A stretch of DNA of 12,910 nucleotides. It comes from RGIG1934 sp964492545 (GTDB lineage Bacteria > Bacillota > Clostridia > Lachnospirales > Lachnospiraceae). The notes under the pieces are model-generated. The model was given only the letters and a program-made list of their open reading frames with translations. It had not been told where the DNA came from and made no database searches. Position numbers and translations under genes: made by a program. This document shows positions 1 through 6,463 of this stretch, piece by piece (the first letter of the stretch is position 1; every line of letters starts with the position of its first letter). The stretch covers positions 1 to 12,910 of the forward strand of contig CAZBKO010000064.1 in NCBI GenBank assembly GCA_964492545.1, written 5' to 3'.

Positions 1-489
1 TAAAAGCTGCTGAACCTCTTCCTTCTCCTGAAGAGCTGCGCTCTCAGATGAGGAATATGTATGCTTCTTCTTAGGCTCAAAAGCAGCCTTAATTTCGTAC
101 TCTTCCAGTACAATTACTTCGGTTTCTTCAGTGGCTGAAGTCTCTTCACTAATAAAAGAATTAGATGGTGATGCCTTATGGGCATTATGAGTCTCAAAAT
201 CGCACAGGCTTATTCCTGAAATCGCCTTAGCTTCATCAAAACATAATGAAATGAGACCGACCTGTTCCCAGTACTTAAGGGCTCTGGTAACATCCTTTTC
301 TGTCTGATTGAAAATGTCAGCAATCTTACATATAGATAAATCAGAGTTATCTACACCTGCTGATCTCAATAAATATAAATATATCTTAATAAATTCACCA
401 TTAGCAGAGGGCATATACTTGTCTAAAAAAATATTAGACACAGTAGTTGCTCCTGATGATTGATTGGATGTTAAAGTTATTTTGCCCAT
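1..489 (-). CDS. DnaD-domain primosome/replication protein, C-terminus cut by window edge
   Basis: The reading frame is open for 163 codons from an ATG at 489 to the left edge, so the C-terminal part, where a DnaB2/DnaD ssDNA-binding domain would be expected, lies outside. Residues about 17-90 look like the DnaD N-terminal winged-helix domain. The stretch NIFLDKYMPSANGEFIKIYL (19-38) followed by KIADIFNQTEKDVTRALKYW (55-74) is the pattern seen in Lachnospiraceae DnaD-like proteins. A low-complexity acidic Ser/Glu/Thr linker follows (about 106-160). DnaD-family proteins help load the replicative helicase at origins or restart sites. The start fits the family; an AAAGG lies about 13 nt upstream, a long spacing that recurs in this window. 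The gene lies downstream of murC on the same strand, and a DnaA-box cluster sits just upstream of its promoter. In relatives a DnaC/DnaI-type loader often follows, but that would be outside the window. The family call is fairly sure; the precise role is inferred. Confidence 0.85.
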   Translation of the reverse strand, partial: MGKITLTSNQSSGATTVSNIFLDKYMPSANGEFIKIYLYLLRSAGVDNSDLSICKIADIFNQTEKDVTRALKYWEQVGLISLCFDEAKAISGISLCDFETHNAHKASPSNSFISEETSATEETEVIVLEEYEIKAAFEPKKKHTYSSSESAALQEKEEVQQLL

Positions 490-525
490 ATGTCTATACG
501 TACCTTTCTCTTTTTGAGTAAACAC

Positions 526-554
526 ATTATAGCACACATATATAGAAAATAGAA
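526..554 (-). promoter_or_regulatory. Probable extended -10 promoter of the dnaD-like gene
   Basis: Read on the minus strand, a perfect TATAAT (531 down to 526) is preceded by TGC, which makes an extended -10 element. The -35 hexamer at 17-nt spacing is TTCTAT (554-549), a poor match. Transcription would start near 519 and give a leader of about 30 nt before the ATG at 489. The left DnaA-box group (601-627) lies about 80-110 bp upstream of this start. A weak -35 with an extended -10 would suit regulation by an upstream-bound protein, but that is inference. Confidence 0.5.
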
Positions 555-600
555 CACTTAATTTTTTGCAAACCATTGTAAATACTGGGTTTTTACCACT

Positions 601-627
601 TGTGGATAATGTGGATAATGTGGATAT
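601..627 (-). promoter_or_regulatory. Tandem DnaA boxes, left group (three abutting 9-mers)
   Basis: Three 9-mers lie head to tail with no gap: TGTGGATAA at 601-609, TGTGGATAA at 610-618 and TGTGGATAT at 619-627. On the minus strand the first two read TTATCCACA, the consensus DnaA box of E. coli and B. subtilis; the third has one mismatch. The group lies upstream of the dnaD-like promoter and downstream of murC. DnaA binding here could regulate dnaD, titrate DnaA or mark a DnaA-loaded site. The match to consensus is seen directly; the function is inferred. Confidence 0.8.
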
Positions 628-729
628 AAATAATTCAAGTTTCATTAAGGCACATATTTATTGCAATGAAAGTAAAATTTATGTAAAAGAAAATCCACAT
701 CTGTAAAGTTGAGATTTCAACATACAAAA

Positions 730-747
730 TGTGGATAATGTGGATAA
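730..747 (-). promoter_or_regulatory. Tandem DnaA boxes, right group (two abutting perfect boxes)
   Basis: Two perfect TGTGGATAA 9-mers abut at 730-738 and 739-747, in the same orientation as the left group. The second ends one base before the murC stop codon (749-751 on the minus strand). The roughly 100 bp between the two groups is very AT-rich and holds a degenerate box in the opposite orientation (AAATCCACA, 691-699, two mismatches). Having four perfect boxes and one near-perfect box within 150 bp is far beyond chance. Confidence 0.8.
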
Positions 748-748
748 A

Positions 749-2128
749 CTAAATTGTAACTAGGTTTTCGCCGATTAATACAACATCTCCGGCACCCATA
801 GTTATCAACAAGTCATCGTTGATTACATTTTTTTTGACAAATGCTTCAATTTCTTCAAATGTGTCAAAATAGTACGCATCTGTTCCAAGAGCCTTAATCT
901 CCTCAAGCAATGTTTTGGAGCTTATTCCAAGATTATCTGTCTCACGTGCGGCGTATATTGGTGCAAGGATTACATGATCTGCAAGAGATAATGCAGTTGC
1001 AAAATCCTTCATAAAAGCTTTGGTTCTTGTGTAGGTGTGAGGCTGGAATATACACCATGTATGGTTATGAGGATAATTCTTAGCTGTTGTAAGAGTAGCC
1101 TTAATCTCATCAGGATGGTGCGCATAGTCATCAATTACTGTTGCTCCGTTAATGACACCTTTGTATTGGAAACGACGGTCGGTACCTGTGTATATGGTAA
1201 GACCGGCTTTAATTGTATCAAAAGATATTCCAAGCTCTATACATGCAGCGATGGCAGCAAGAGCGTTGTGTACGTTGTGAAGACCCGGTACCTTGAGAGT
1301 TACATTTCCAAGATTCTTGCCATTTGAAATAACATCAAAAGAGGCACATGCAAATGGATTGTATGTAATATTTGCACAGCTGAAGGTACTGTTGTCATCT
1401 GAACCAAATGTGATGATTTTGCACTGTAGTCCATCAGTAAAATAAGAAAGATTATCTATGTCACCATTGATTATGAGGATTCCATCATCTGGAAGTAATC
1501 TTGTGTATTCTCTAAAACTGTGTCTGATATCATCAAGATCCTTGAAGAAATCAAGATGGTCTGCACAGACATTCAAAATAACCTCCATTGTAGGGAAGAA
1601 GGACAAAAAGCTGTTGGTGTATTCACAGGCTTCAGTTATCATTAAATCGGATTTGCCTATTCGGGTGTTGCCTCCAATTGACTTCATAATACCGCCAACT
1701 AAAATAGTAGGGTCAACGTTATCCTGAATGAGAATCTGTGAAATCATAGATGTAGTTGTTGTCTTGCCATGCGTTCCTGAAACTGCGATAGAAGTCTTGT
1801 AGTTCTTCATCATCTGTCCGAGGAGCTGAGCACGAGTCAGAGTTGGAATGCCTTTATGTGATGCAGCAACAAGCTCCGGATTATCAGACTTAACAGCAGC
1901 TGTGTATACTAATACATCAATATTGTTATGAATATTAGTCGCAGTCTGCTCATAAGAAATAGTTGCACCAAGCTTTACTAAGTGTTTGGTTAGCTTGGAT
2001 TCCTTTGTGTCAGAGCCGGAAATTGTAAATCCTTCGTTAAGAAGAATCTCTGCCAGACCGCTCATACTTATGCCACCGATACCTGTAAAGTGGATATGCT
2101 GCTTTTGATTAAAATTTATTTCATACAT
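749..2128 (-). CDS. murC: UDP-N-acetylmuramate--L-alanine ligase
   Basis: MurC is the cytoplasmic ATP-dependent ligase that adds L-alanine to UDP-N-acetylmuramic acid, the first amino-acid step of peptidoglycan precursor synthesis. At 459 residues it is full length for the family. Visible signatures are the N-terminal Rossmann-like HFTGIGGISMSGLAEIL (13-29), the ATP P-loop GTHGKTTTTSM (118-128), EACEYTNSFL (167-176) and ADHLDFF (189-195) of the central ligase domain, the VHNALAA segment (286-292), and DDYAHHPDEIKATL (333-346) of the C-terminal domain. The start ATG at 2128 matches the family N-terminus; a GGAAAGG lies about 14 nt upstream. An alternative ATG 13 nt further upstream is out of frame and hits a stop at once. 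The gene is divergent from glgC and reads toward the dnaD-like gene, with the DnaA-box region in between. In many clostridia murC lies near spoVG on the same strand, so the inverted orientation here is a local rearrangement. Confidence 0.98.
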   Translation of the reverse strand: MYEINFNQKQHIHFTGIGGISMSGLAEILLNEGFTISGSDTKESKLTKHLVKLGATISYEQTATNIHNNIDVLVYTAAVKSDNPELVAASHKGIPTLTRAQLLGQMMKNYKTSIAVSGTHGKTTTTSMISQILIQDNVDPTILVGGIMKSIGGNTRIGKSDLMITEACEYTNSFLSFFPTMEVILNVCADHLDFFKDLDDIRHSFREYTRLLPDDGILIINGDIDNLSYFTDGLQCKIITFGSDDNSTFSCANITYNPFACASFDVISNGKNLGNVTLKVPGLHNVHNALAAIAACIELGISFDTIKAGLTIYTGTDRRFQYKGVINGATVIDDYAHHPDEIKATLTTAKNYPHNHTWCIFQPHTYTRTKAFMKDFATALSLADHVILAPIYAARETDNLGISSKTLLEEIKALGTDAYYFDTFEEIEAFVKKNVINDDLLITMGAGDVVLIGENLVTI

Positions 2129-2169
2129 TTTATAAGACCATGCCTTTCCATATATGTGTTTATATTTAC

Positions 2170-2197
2170 ATTATATCAAATTATAAGAAAAAGCCAA
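2170..2197 (-). promoter_or_regulatory. Probable murC promoter
   Basis: On the minus strand TTGGCT (2197-2192) is followed after 16 nt by a perfect TATAAT (2175-2170), itself preceded by TGA, which gives an extended -10. Transcription would begin near 2163, about 35 nt before the murC start. A second TATAAT at 2185-2180 has no convincing -35. This is half of the divergent murC/glgC intergenic region (2129-2429), which is otherwise extremely AT-rich, with a run of alternating AT at 2230-2242. Confidence 0.55.
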
Positions 2198-2308
2198 CAT
2201 AATTATGTTCTAAATTTTTTTATTTCCCTCATATATATATTATAGGTTAAATTGCGTAAAAATTGTGTAATTTTAATAAAAAAGGGTGCTGTTTTGAACA
2301 AAATTTAG

Positions 2309-2337
2309 TTCACTATAGCAAGATTTTATGGTATAAT
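2309..2337 (+). promoter_or_regulatory. Probable promoter of the glgC-glgD-spoVG unit
   Basis: TTCACT (2309-2314) and a perfect TATAAT (2332-2337) are separated by 17 nt, and TGG just before the -10 gives an extended -10 motif. Transcription would begin near 2344 and leave a leader of about 85 nt before the GTG of glgC. The leader holds only a weak 6-bp hairpin (2382-2387 with 2392-2397), and I see no known riboswitch fold. Confidence 0.55.
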
Positions 2338-2429
2338 TATTTAACAATATAATAACGTTGTATATGTAACTATTATCATGGATCTGACTTTTCGGATTTT
2401 ACTAGAATTAAGAACAGCGAGGTGATAGC

Positions 2430-3701
2430 GTGATTAAGAAAGAAATGATTGCCATGTTATTGGCAGGAGGACAAGGAAGCAGATTAGGTGTGCTTACATC
2501 TAAGGTTGCCAAGCCGGCAGTTTCGTTTGGCGGTAAGTACAGAATAATTGATTTTCCTCTTAGCAATTGTATTAACTCAGGTGTAGACACAGTTGGTGTC
2601 CTTACACAGTATCAACCACTCAGATTAAATGCGCATATTGGAATAGGTATTCCATGGGATTTGGACAGAAATATTGGTGGCGTAACAGTTCTTCCGCCAT
2701 ACGAGAAGAGCACAAGCAGTGAATGGTATACAGGAACTGCTAACGCAATATATCAGAACCTGGATTATATGGATACATACAATCCTGAATATGTACTAAT
2801 TTTATCAGGTGACCATATTTATAAAATGGACTACGAGGTTATGCTCGATTTTCATAAGGCTAACAATGCAGATGTGACTATAGCCACAATGCCTGTGCCA
2901 TATGAGGAGGCAAGCCGTTTTGGAATAGTACTTACAGATGATGATAATAGAATTACAGAATTTGAGGAGAAGCCGGAGAACCCAAGAGGTAATCTTGCAT
3001 CGATGGGTATTTACATATTTAATTGGAAGGTTCTTAAGGAAGCTTTGATTAAGATGTCTAACCAGAGTAATTGTGATTTTGGTAAGCATATTATACCTTA
3101 TGTTCATAGCAAGGGAGATAGAATATTTGCTTATGAGTACAACGGATATTGGAAGGATGTAGGAACTCTTACATCATACTGGGAAGCTAATATGGAGCTT
3201 ATTAACATCATTCCTGTATTTAATTTATACGAAGAATTCTGGAGAATTTACACGAAGAGTGATACTTTACCACCACAGTATATTTCAGAGTACGCCAAGG
3301 TTGAGAGAAGTATTATTGGCGAGGGAACAGAGGTATATGGTGAAGTGTATAATTCAGTAATTGGTTCGGGCGTCACCATTGATGAAGGTGCGGTAATAAG
3401 AGATTCGATTATTATGAACGACACTGTAATCGGTAAGAATACAATTGTCGATAAGTCAATTATTGCAGAGAATGTTGAGGTTGGTGATGATGTTGAGATA
3501 GGTGTTGGCGAAGAGGCAGAGAGTAAGCTGGATAGCCGCATTTATAATGGAGGTCTCACTACGATTGGTGAACATTCCGTAATTCCTAACAAGGTTAAGA
3601 TTGGAAAGAATATTGCAATAGCAGGTCTTACAACTTCAGAAGATTATCCTAATGGTGCCCTTGAAAGTGGCGAATACATAATTAAGGCAGGTGACAGGTA
3701 A
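2430..3701 (+). CDS. glgC: Glucose-1-phosphate adenylyltransferase, catalytic subunit
   Basis: GlgC makes ADP-glucose from glucose-1-phosphate and ATP, the committed step of bacterial glycogen (granulose) synthesis in the cytoplasm. The 423-residue product has the nucleotidyltransferase domain first (about 1-270) and a left-handed beta-helix C-terminus (about 290-400) with hexapeptide-like repeats. Visible active-site motifs are LAGGQGSRLG (11-20) with Arg18, SKVAKPAV (24-31) with Lys28, WYTGTANAIYQN (99-110), SGDHIYKMDY (126-135) with the metal-binding Asp128, and FEEKP (178-182) with Lys181 for the sugar phosphate. The start is GTG at 2430, supported by GAGGTGAT (2419-2426), an eight-base match to the anti-Shine-Dalgarno complement. 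The stop overlaps the glgD start by one base (TAATG), so the two are probably translationally coupled. GlgC is expected to form a heterotetramer with GlgD, as known for Geobacillus. Confidence 0.97.
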   Translation: MIKKEMIAMLLAGGQGSRLGVLTSKVAKPAVSFGGKYRIIDFPLSNCINSGVDTVGVLTQYQPLRLNAHIGIGIPWDLDRNIGGVTVLPPYEKSTSSEWYTGTANAIYQNLDYMDTYNPEYVLILSGDHIYKMDYEVMLDFHKANNADVTIATMPVPYEEASRFGIVLTDDDNRITEFEEKPENPRGNLASMGIYIFNWKVLKEALIKMSNQSNCDFGKHIIPYVHSKGDRIFAYEYNGYWKDVGTLTSYWEANMELINIIPVFNLYEEFWRIYTKSDTLPPQYISEYAKVERSIIGEGTEVYGEVYNSVIGSGVTIDEGAVIRDSIIMNDTVIGKNTIVDKSIIAENVEVGDDVEIGVGEEAESKLDSRIYNGGLTTIGEHSVIPNKVKIGKNIAIAGLTTSEDYPNGALESGEYIIKAGDR

Positions 3702-4822
3702 TGAGAGCAATTGGTATTATTTTAGCAGGCGGTAACAGCAACAAGATGAGGGAACTTTCTTACAAAAGAGCCATAGCAGCTATGCCTATTGCAGGTAGTT
3801 ACAGAAGTATCGACTTTGCATTAAGTAATATGTCTAATTCGCATATTCAGAAGGTTGCTGTATTTACTCAGTATAACGCATTATCCCTTAATGAGCATTT
3901 AAGCTCATCTAAGTGGTGGGATTTTGGTAGAAAGCAGGGAGGATTATTTGTATTTACTCCTTCTATAACTGCAGATAATGGATTTTGGTACAGGGGTACA
4001 GCAGATTCAATTTATCAGAATCTTAAGTTTTTAAAGAACAGTCATGAGCCATATGTTGTTATAGCATCAGGTGATGGTGTATACAAGCTTGATTACAATA
4101 AGGTTCTTGAATATCATATTGAGAAGAAGGCAGATATAACAGTTGTAGTAAAGGATTTCCCAGAGGGCTCAGATGTAAGCAGATTTGGTCTTGTAAGAAT
4201 GAATGAGGATTCAAGAATTGTTGATTTTGAAGAGAAGCCAATGATATCTACATCCAGCACAGTTTCAACGGGTATTTATGTAATCAGAAGAAGATTATTG
4301 ATTGAATTGATTGAGAAATGTGCCTCAGAAGACAGATATGATTTCGTAACAGATATACTTATCAGATACAAGAATCTTAAGAGAATTTATGGATATAAGA
4401 TGAACACATATTGGAGTAATATTGCTTCGGTTGAGTCTTATTTTAAAACTAATATGGATTTCCTTAAGCCAAGTATTAGAGATTATTTCTTCAAGCAATA
4501 TCCGGATGTATATTCGAAGGTTGATGATTTCCCACCAGCTAAGTACAATCCGGGTGCAGTTGTGAAGAACAGCATAATAAGCAGCGGTTGTATTATTAAT
4601 GGTACTGTTGAGAATTCAGTATTGTTTAAGAAGGCATACATCGGCAACAATTGTACAATTAAGAACTCGATAATTCTTAATGATGTGTATATTGGAGATA
4701 ATACATATATTGAGAACTGCATAGTTGAAAGCAGAGATACCATTCGTGCAAATACAACTCATATCGGAAGTAATGGAGAGATTAAGGTTGTAGTGGAGAA
4801 GAATGAACGATATGGCTTATAG
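3701..4822 (+). CDS. glgD: GlgD, non-catalytic-type ADP-glucose pyrophosphorylase subunit
   Basis: This 373-residue paralogue of GlgC is about 50 residues shorter and keeps the same architecture: a nucleotidyltransferase domain, then a short beta-helix (about 285-365). Several catalytic positions have changed. The nucleotide loop reads LAGGNSNKM (8-16), with Lys15 where GlgC has the key Arg. The segment matching KPAV is IAAM (25-28), so that lysine is lost. SGDHIYK is SGDGVYK (123-129), with the Asp kept. WYRGTADSIYQN (96-107) and FEEKP remain. In characterised Firmicutes GlgD has little activity alone and raises or modulates GlgC activity in an alpha2-beta2 complex; the same role is inferred here. 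An AGGTGA (3689-3694) inside the end of glgC supplies the ribosome binding site. spoVG follows after 24 nt, probably on the same transcript. Confidence 0.96.
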   Translation: MRAIGIILAGGNSNKMRELSYKRAIAAMPIAGSYRSIDFALSNMSNSHIQKVAVFTQYNALSLNEHLSSSKWWDFGRKQGGLFVFTPSITADNGFWYRGTADSIYQNLKFLKNSHEPYVVIASGDGVYKLDYNKVLEYHIEKKADITVVVKDFPEGSDVSRFGLVRMNEDSRIVDFEEKPMISTSSTVSTGIYVIRRRLLIELIEKCASEDRYDFVTDILIRYKNLKRIYGYKMNTYWSNIASVESYFKTNMDFLKPSIRDYFFKQYPDVYSKVDDFPPAKYNPGAVVKNSIISSGCIINGTVENSVLFKKAYIGNNCTIKNSIILNDVYIGDNTYIENCIVESRDTIRANTTHIGSNGEIKVVVEKNERYGL

Positions 4823-4846
4823 TGACTTGGGAAGGGGACTTTACAT

Positions 4847-5125
4847 ATGGAGATTACAGACGTTAGAGTAAGGAAAGTTTCAAAAGAAGGCAAAATGAAA
4901 GCAGTTGTTTCTATTACATTAGATGATGAATTTGTGGTTCATGATATTAAGGTAATAGATGGAGAAAAGGGTTTGTTTATTGCGATGCCAAGCCGCAGAG
5001 CAATGGATGGTGAATACAGGGATATAGCTCATCCTATCAACTCAGATACAAGAGAGAAGATTCAAAAGCTTATCCTTGAAAAATATGAGCAGACAATGCT
5101 TATGGATGACGTGGAAGAAATATAA
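4847..5125 (+). CDS. spoVG: SpoVG septation/stationary-phase regulator
   Basis: The 92-residue product is full length for SpoVG (usually 84-100). It has the conserved start EITDVRVRKV, the hydrophobic strands AVVSITLDDEFVVHDIKV, the signature IAMPSRRAMDGEYRDIAHPI (45-64) and the helix starting DTREKIQ. SpoVG is a small site-specific nucleic-acid-binding protein, reported as both a DNA- and RNA-binding regulator. It affects septation during sporulation in Bacillus and virulence and stress genes in non-sporulating Firmicutes, so its presence does not prove sporulation. An AAGGGGA motif 9-15 nt before the ATG is the ribosome binding site. There is no obvious promoter in the 24 nt after glgD, so it is likely expressed with glgC-glgD. 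The usual downstream partners glmU and prs are missing here; pth and mfd follow after a lipoprotein gene. Confidence 0.97.
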   Translation: MEITDVRVRKVSKEGKMKAVVSITLDDEFVVHDIKVIDGEKGLFIAMPSRRAMDGEYRDIAHPINSDTREKIQKLILEKYEQTMLMDDVEEI

Positions 5126-5137
5126 CTATATAATTAA

Positions 5138-5185
5138 ATGACAGGTGCCATACAGATAATATATTATTTGCATGGCACCTGTTAT
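5138..5185 (+). terminator. Long-stem hairpin after spoVG, terminator-like but without a strong U tract
   Basis: ATGACAGGTGCCAT (5138-5151) pairs with ATGGCACCTGTTAT (5172-5185), giving 14 bp with one G-T wobble around a 20-nt AT-rich loop. It begins 13 nt after the spoVG stop and is the only strong structure between spoVG and the next promoter, so it probably ends or stabilises the glgC-glgD-spoVG transcript. Only GTTTA follows, so efficient intrinsic termination is uncertain. The remaining space (5186-5310) shows only a small CGAG/CTCG hairpin (5194-5208). Confidence 0.55.
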
Positions 5186-5310
5186 GTTTACAACGAGCAT
5201 GATACTCGACATGTGAGAAAATAACTAAAGTTCAATAATATATACATAAACTAACCATATCGTGCAAAATAATAACTTTCGATACATAAAATGATAGGAT
5301 ATAATTCAAT

Positions 5311-5339
5311 TTGACAAATGCACATTTTGATGATATTCT
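5311..5339 (+). promoter_or_regulatory. Strong sigma-A-type promoter of the lipoprotein gene
   Basis: A perfect TTGACA (5311-5316) is followed, after 17 nt, by TATTCT (5334-5339), preceded by TGA as an extended -10. Transcription would start near 5346 and leave a leader of about 40 nt. Together with the AGGAGG at 5370-5375 this predicts high expression. Confidence 0.75.
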
Positions 5340-5384
5340 GAATAGGATAAGTCAGAGGCAACATTAATTAGGAGGATTTAGAAA

Positions 5385-6281
5385 ATGAAAAAGAGAATTT
5401 TAAGCGTAGCTCTTGCATTAACAATGGCTGTATCTTTAGCAGCATGTGGAAGCAAGTCAAGCGCAAGCGCAGGAACAAAGGTAACAATTACAGCTGATGA
5501 GTTAAGTGAAAAAGTTTCAGAAGCTTATAAGAACGTTAAGTCAGTAGATATCGATGCAGATTTAGCATTTGATATGGGAATGTCATACGGTGGAGAGACA
5601 GCATCAGTTAAGGCAGATGCCAGTGGTGAAGCTTCAATAGTTGTTGGAACACCAGCAGTTCATGCAAAAGGTGAATACAGCTTTTCAGTTAAAGGCGGCG
5701 GCGAAGATACATCAGACTCTAATAAGGGTGAAATGTATGTGGTAACAGATGATACTAGCGCAACAGCATATGGTTCAGTTGATGGTGGAGATTGGTACAA
5801 GGGCGAGACAACATTAGAAGAGTTCATGTCAAGCTTTGATGATATCTTATCAGAGTATGGTGTAGATGCAGATGATATTGAAGAAGGCAACACAGAGGAT
5901 ATTCCAGCTGAGTTAAAGCCATCTATCACAGGCAAGACAGTTGAAGCAGAAGGCAAAGAGTGCTATGAAATGGTTGTTTCAGTAGATAAGAGTGCACTTG
6001 ATTCTATCCCAGGAATGTCAGAATATGCAGCACAGTTAGCAATGTTTGGTGAATTAAAGGTTGAAGTTAAGATGTATGTTGATGTTAAGACTAATCTTCC
6101 AGTTAAGATTTCTTTAACAGCTGACGTATCAGCAGATGATTCAGCAAGCGGAATGACACTTAAGCTCGACAAATGTGATTTCACAATTACAGCTGAATAT
6201 GATAAGACAGATAAGATTGAAGTACCTAGCGATGTTAAGGACAATGCAATCGAAAGTGATGATACAGATTTATCATTATAA
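5385..6281 (+). CDS. Secreted lipoprotein of unknown function
   Basis: The 298-residue product starts with a lipoprotein signal peptide: a basic MKKR start, a hydrophobic core (5-17) and the lipobox LAAC (18-21), so Cys21 should be lipidated and the protein held on the outer face of the membrane. The mature part is acidic, rich in Asp, Ser and Val, and looks beta-rich. It contains AYGSVDGGDWYKGETTLEEF (127-146) and, near the C-terminus, YVDVKTNLPVKISLTADVS. This layout, with a substrate-shaped beta layer and a 'lipoprotein with D-x-K-T-x-L-P' strand, resembles LolA/LppX-like or DUF6612-like lipoproteins, but I cannot assign a family with confidence and give no function. It has its own promoter and an AGGAGG site 9 nt before the ATG (5385), and a strong terminator closes it, so it is monocistronic. 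It occupies the position of glmU and prs in the ancestral spoVG-to-mfd order. Codon use looks strongly biased (many GCA, TCA, GAT, AAG), in line with high expression. Confidence 0.85.
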   Translation: MKKRILSVALALTMAVSLAACGSKSSASAGTKVTITADELSEKVSEAYKNVKSVDIDADLAFDMGMSYGGETASVKADASGEASIVVGTPAVHAKGEYSFSVKGGGEDTSDSNKGEMYVVTDDTSATAYGSVDGGDWYKGETTLEEFMSSFDDILSEYGVDADDIEEGNTEDIPAELKPSITGKTVEAEGKECYEMVVSVDKSALDSIPGMSEYAAQLAMFGELKVEVKMYVDVKTNLPVKISLTADVSADDSASGMTLKLDKCDFTITAEYDKTDKIEVPSDVKDNAIESDDTDLSL

Positions 6282-6297
6282 TATTTAGAACATACAG

Positions 6298-6327
6298 GAG
6301 CTGGCATGAAGTGCCAGCTCTTTTTTT
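6298..6327 (+). terminator. Rho-independent terminator of the lipoprotein gene
   Basis: A perfect 9-bp stem, GAGCTGGCA (6298-6306) with TGCCAGCTC (6312-6320), has a 5-nt loop TGAAG and is followed at once by seven T (6321-6327). It starts 16 nt after the stop codon. Confidence 0.95.
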
Positions 6328-6329
6328 GA

Positions 6330-6352
6330 TGATAGGAGATTGCGTCCTATCA
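6330..6352 (+). repeat. 23-nt palindromic repeat, copy 1 (after a terminator)
   Basis: Arms TGATAGGA (6330-6337) and TCCTATCA (6345-6352) flank the 7-nt loop GATTGCG. The same arms with a loop differing at two bases occur at 11537-11559. Here the element begins two bases after the T tract of the lipoprotein terminator. It may be a dispersed intergenic repeat or a second stem that stabilises RNA 3' ends; its role is unknown. Confidence 0.75.
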
Positions 6353-6375
6353 TTAAAAAACGCTCTAGGGAGTTG

Positions 6376-6393
6376 AAGTGGACTTGTCCACTT
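6376..6393. repeat. 18-bp inverted repeat in the lipoprotein-pth intergenic region
   Basis: AAGTGGACTTGTCCACTT is a perfect inverted repeat of 8-bp arms around TT. It lies about 70-90 bp upstream of the predicted pth promoter and might be an operator or a small hairpin. The following TTGTTCTTCT is only weakly T-rich, so I do not call it a terminator. A weak alternative promoter (TTGTCC at 6384-6389, TATAAA at 6408-6413, 18-nt spacing) would overlap it. Confidence 0.5.
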
Positions 6394-6463
6394 TGTTCTT
6401 CTATAAATATAAAACACGCAATGGGGAAGGCAGTTTATGCTTAATTTTATAAGTCAAGAAGTC

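Noticed and set aside
640..671. TTTCATT/AATGAAA hairpin downstream of murC as its terminator
   Set aside because: A 7-bp AT-rich stem with an 18-nt loop and no T run on the murC strand is too weak to call.
601..747. Tandem TGTGGATAA copies as a CRISPR-like or satellite repeat
   Set aside because: The unit is 9 bp with no spacers and equals the DnaA-box consensus, which explains it better.
490..748. The DnaA-box region as the chromosomal origin (oriC)
   Set aside because: The boxes are suggestive, but dnaA, dnaN, rpmH and other typical origin neighbours are not in the window and no DnaA-trio repeat was seen next to the boxes. I report a DnaA-box cluster only.
1037..1727. Plus-strand reading frames inside murC
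   Set aside because: They are antisense to a well-supported gene, lack good ribosome sites and have no recognisable domain.
2381..2399. Small hairpin in the glgC leader as an attenuator or riboswitch
   Set aside because: The stem has only 6 bp with a wobble, no proper T tract follows, and no known riboswitch core is visible.
5660..6307. Long minus-strand reading frames antisense to the lipoprotein gene
   Set aside because: They are Ser-rich shadows produced by the biased codons of the lipoprotein gene, with no start context.
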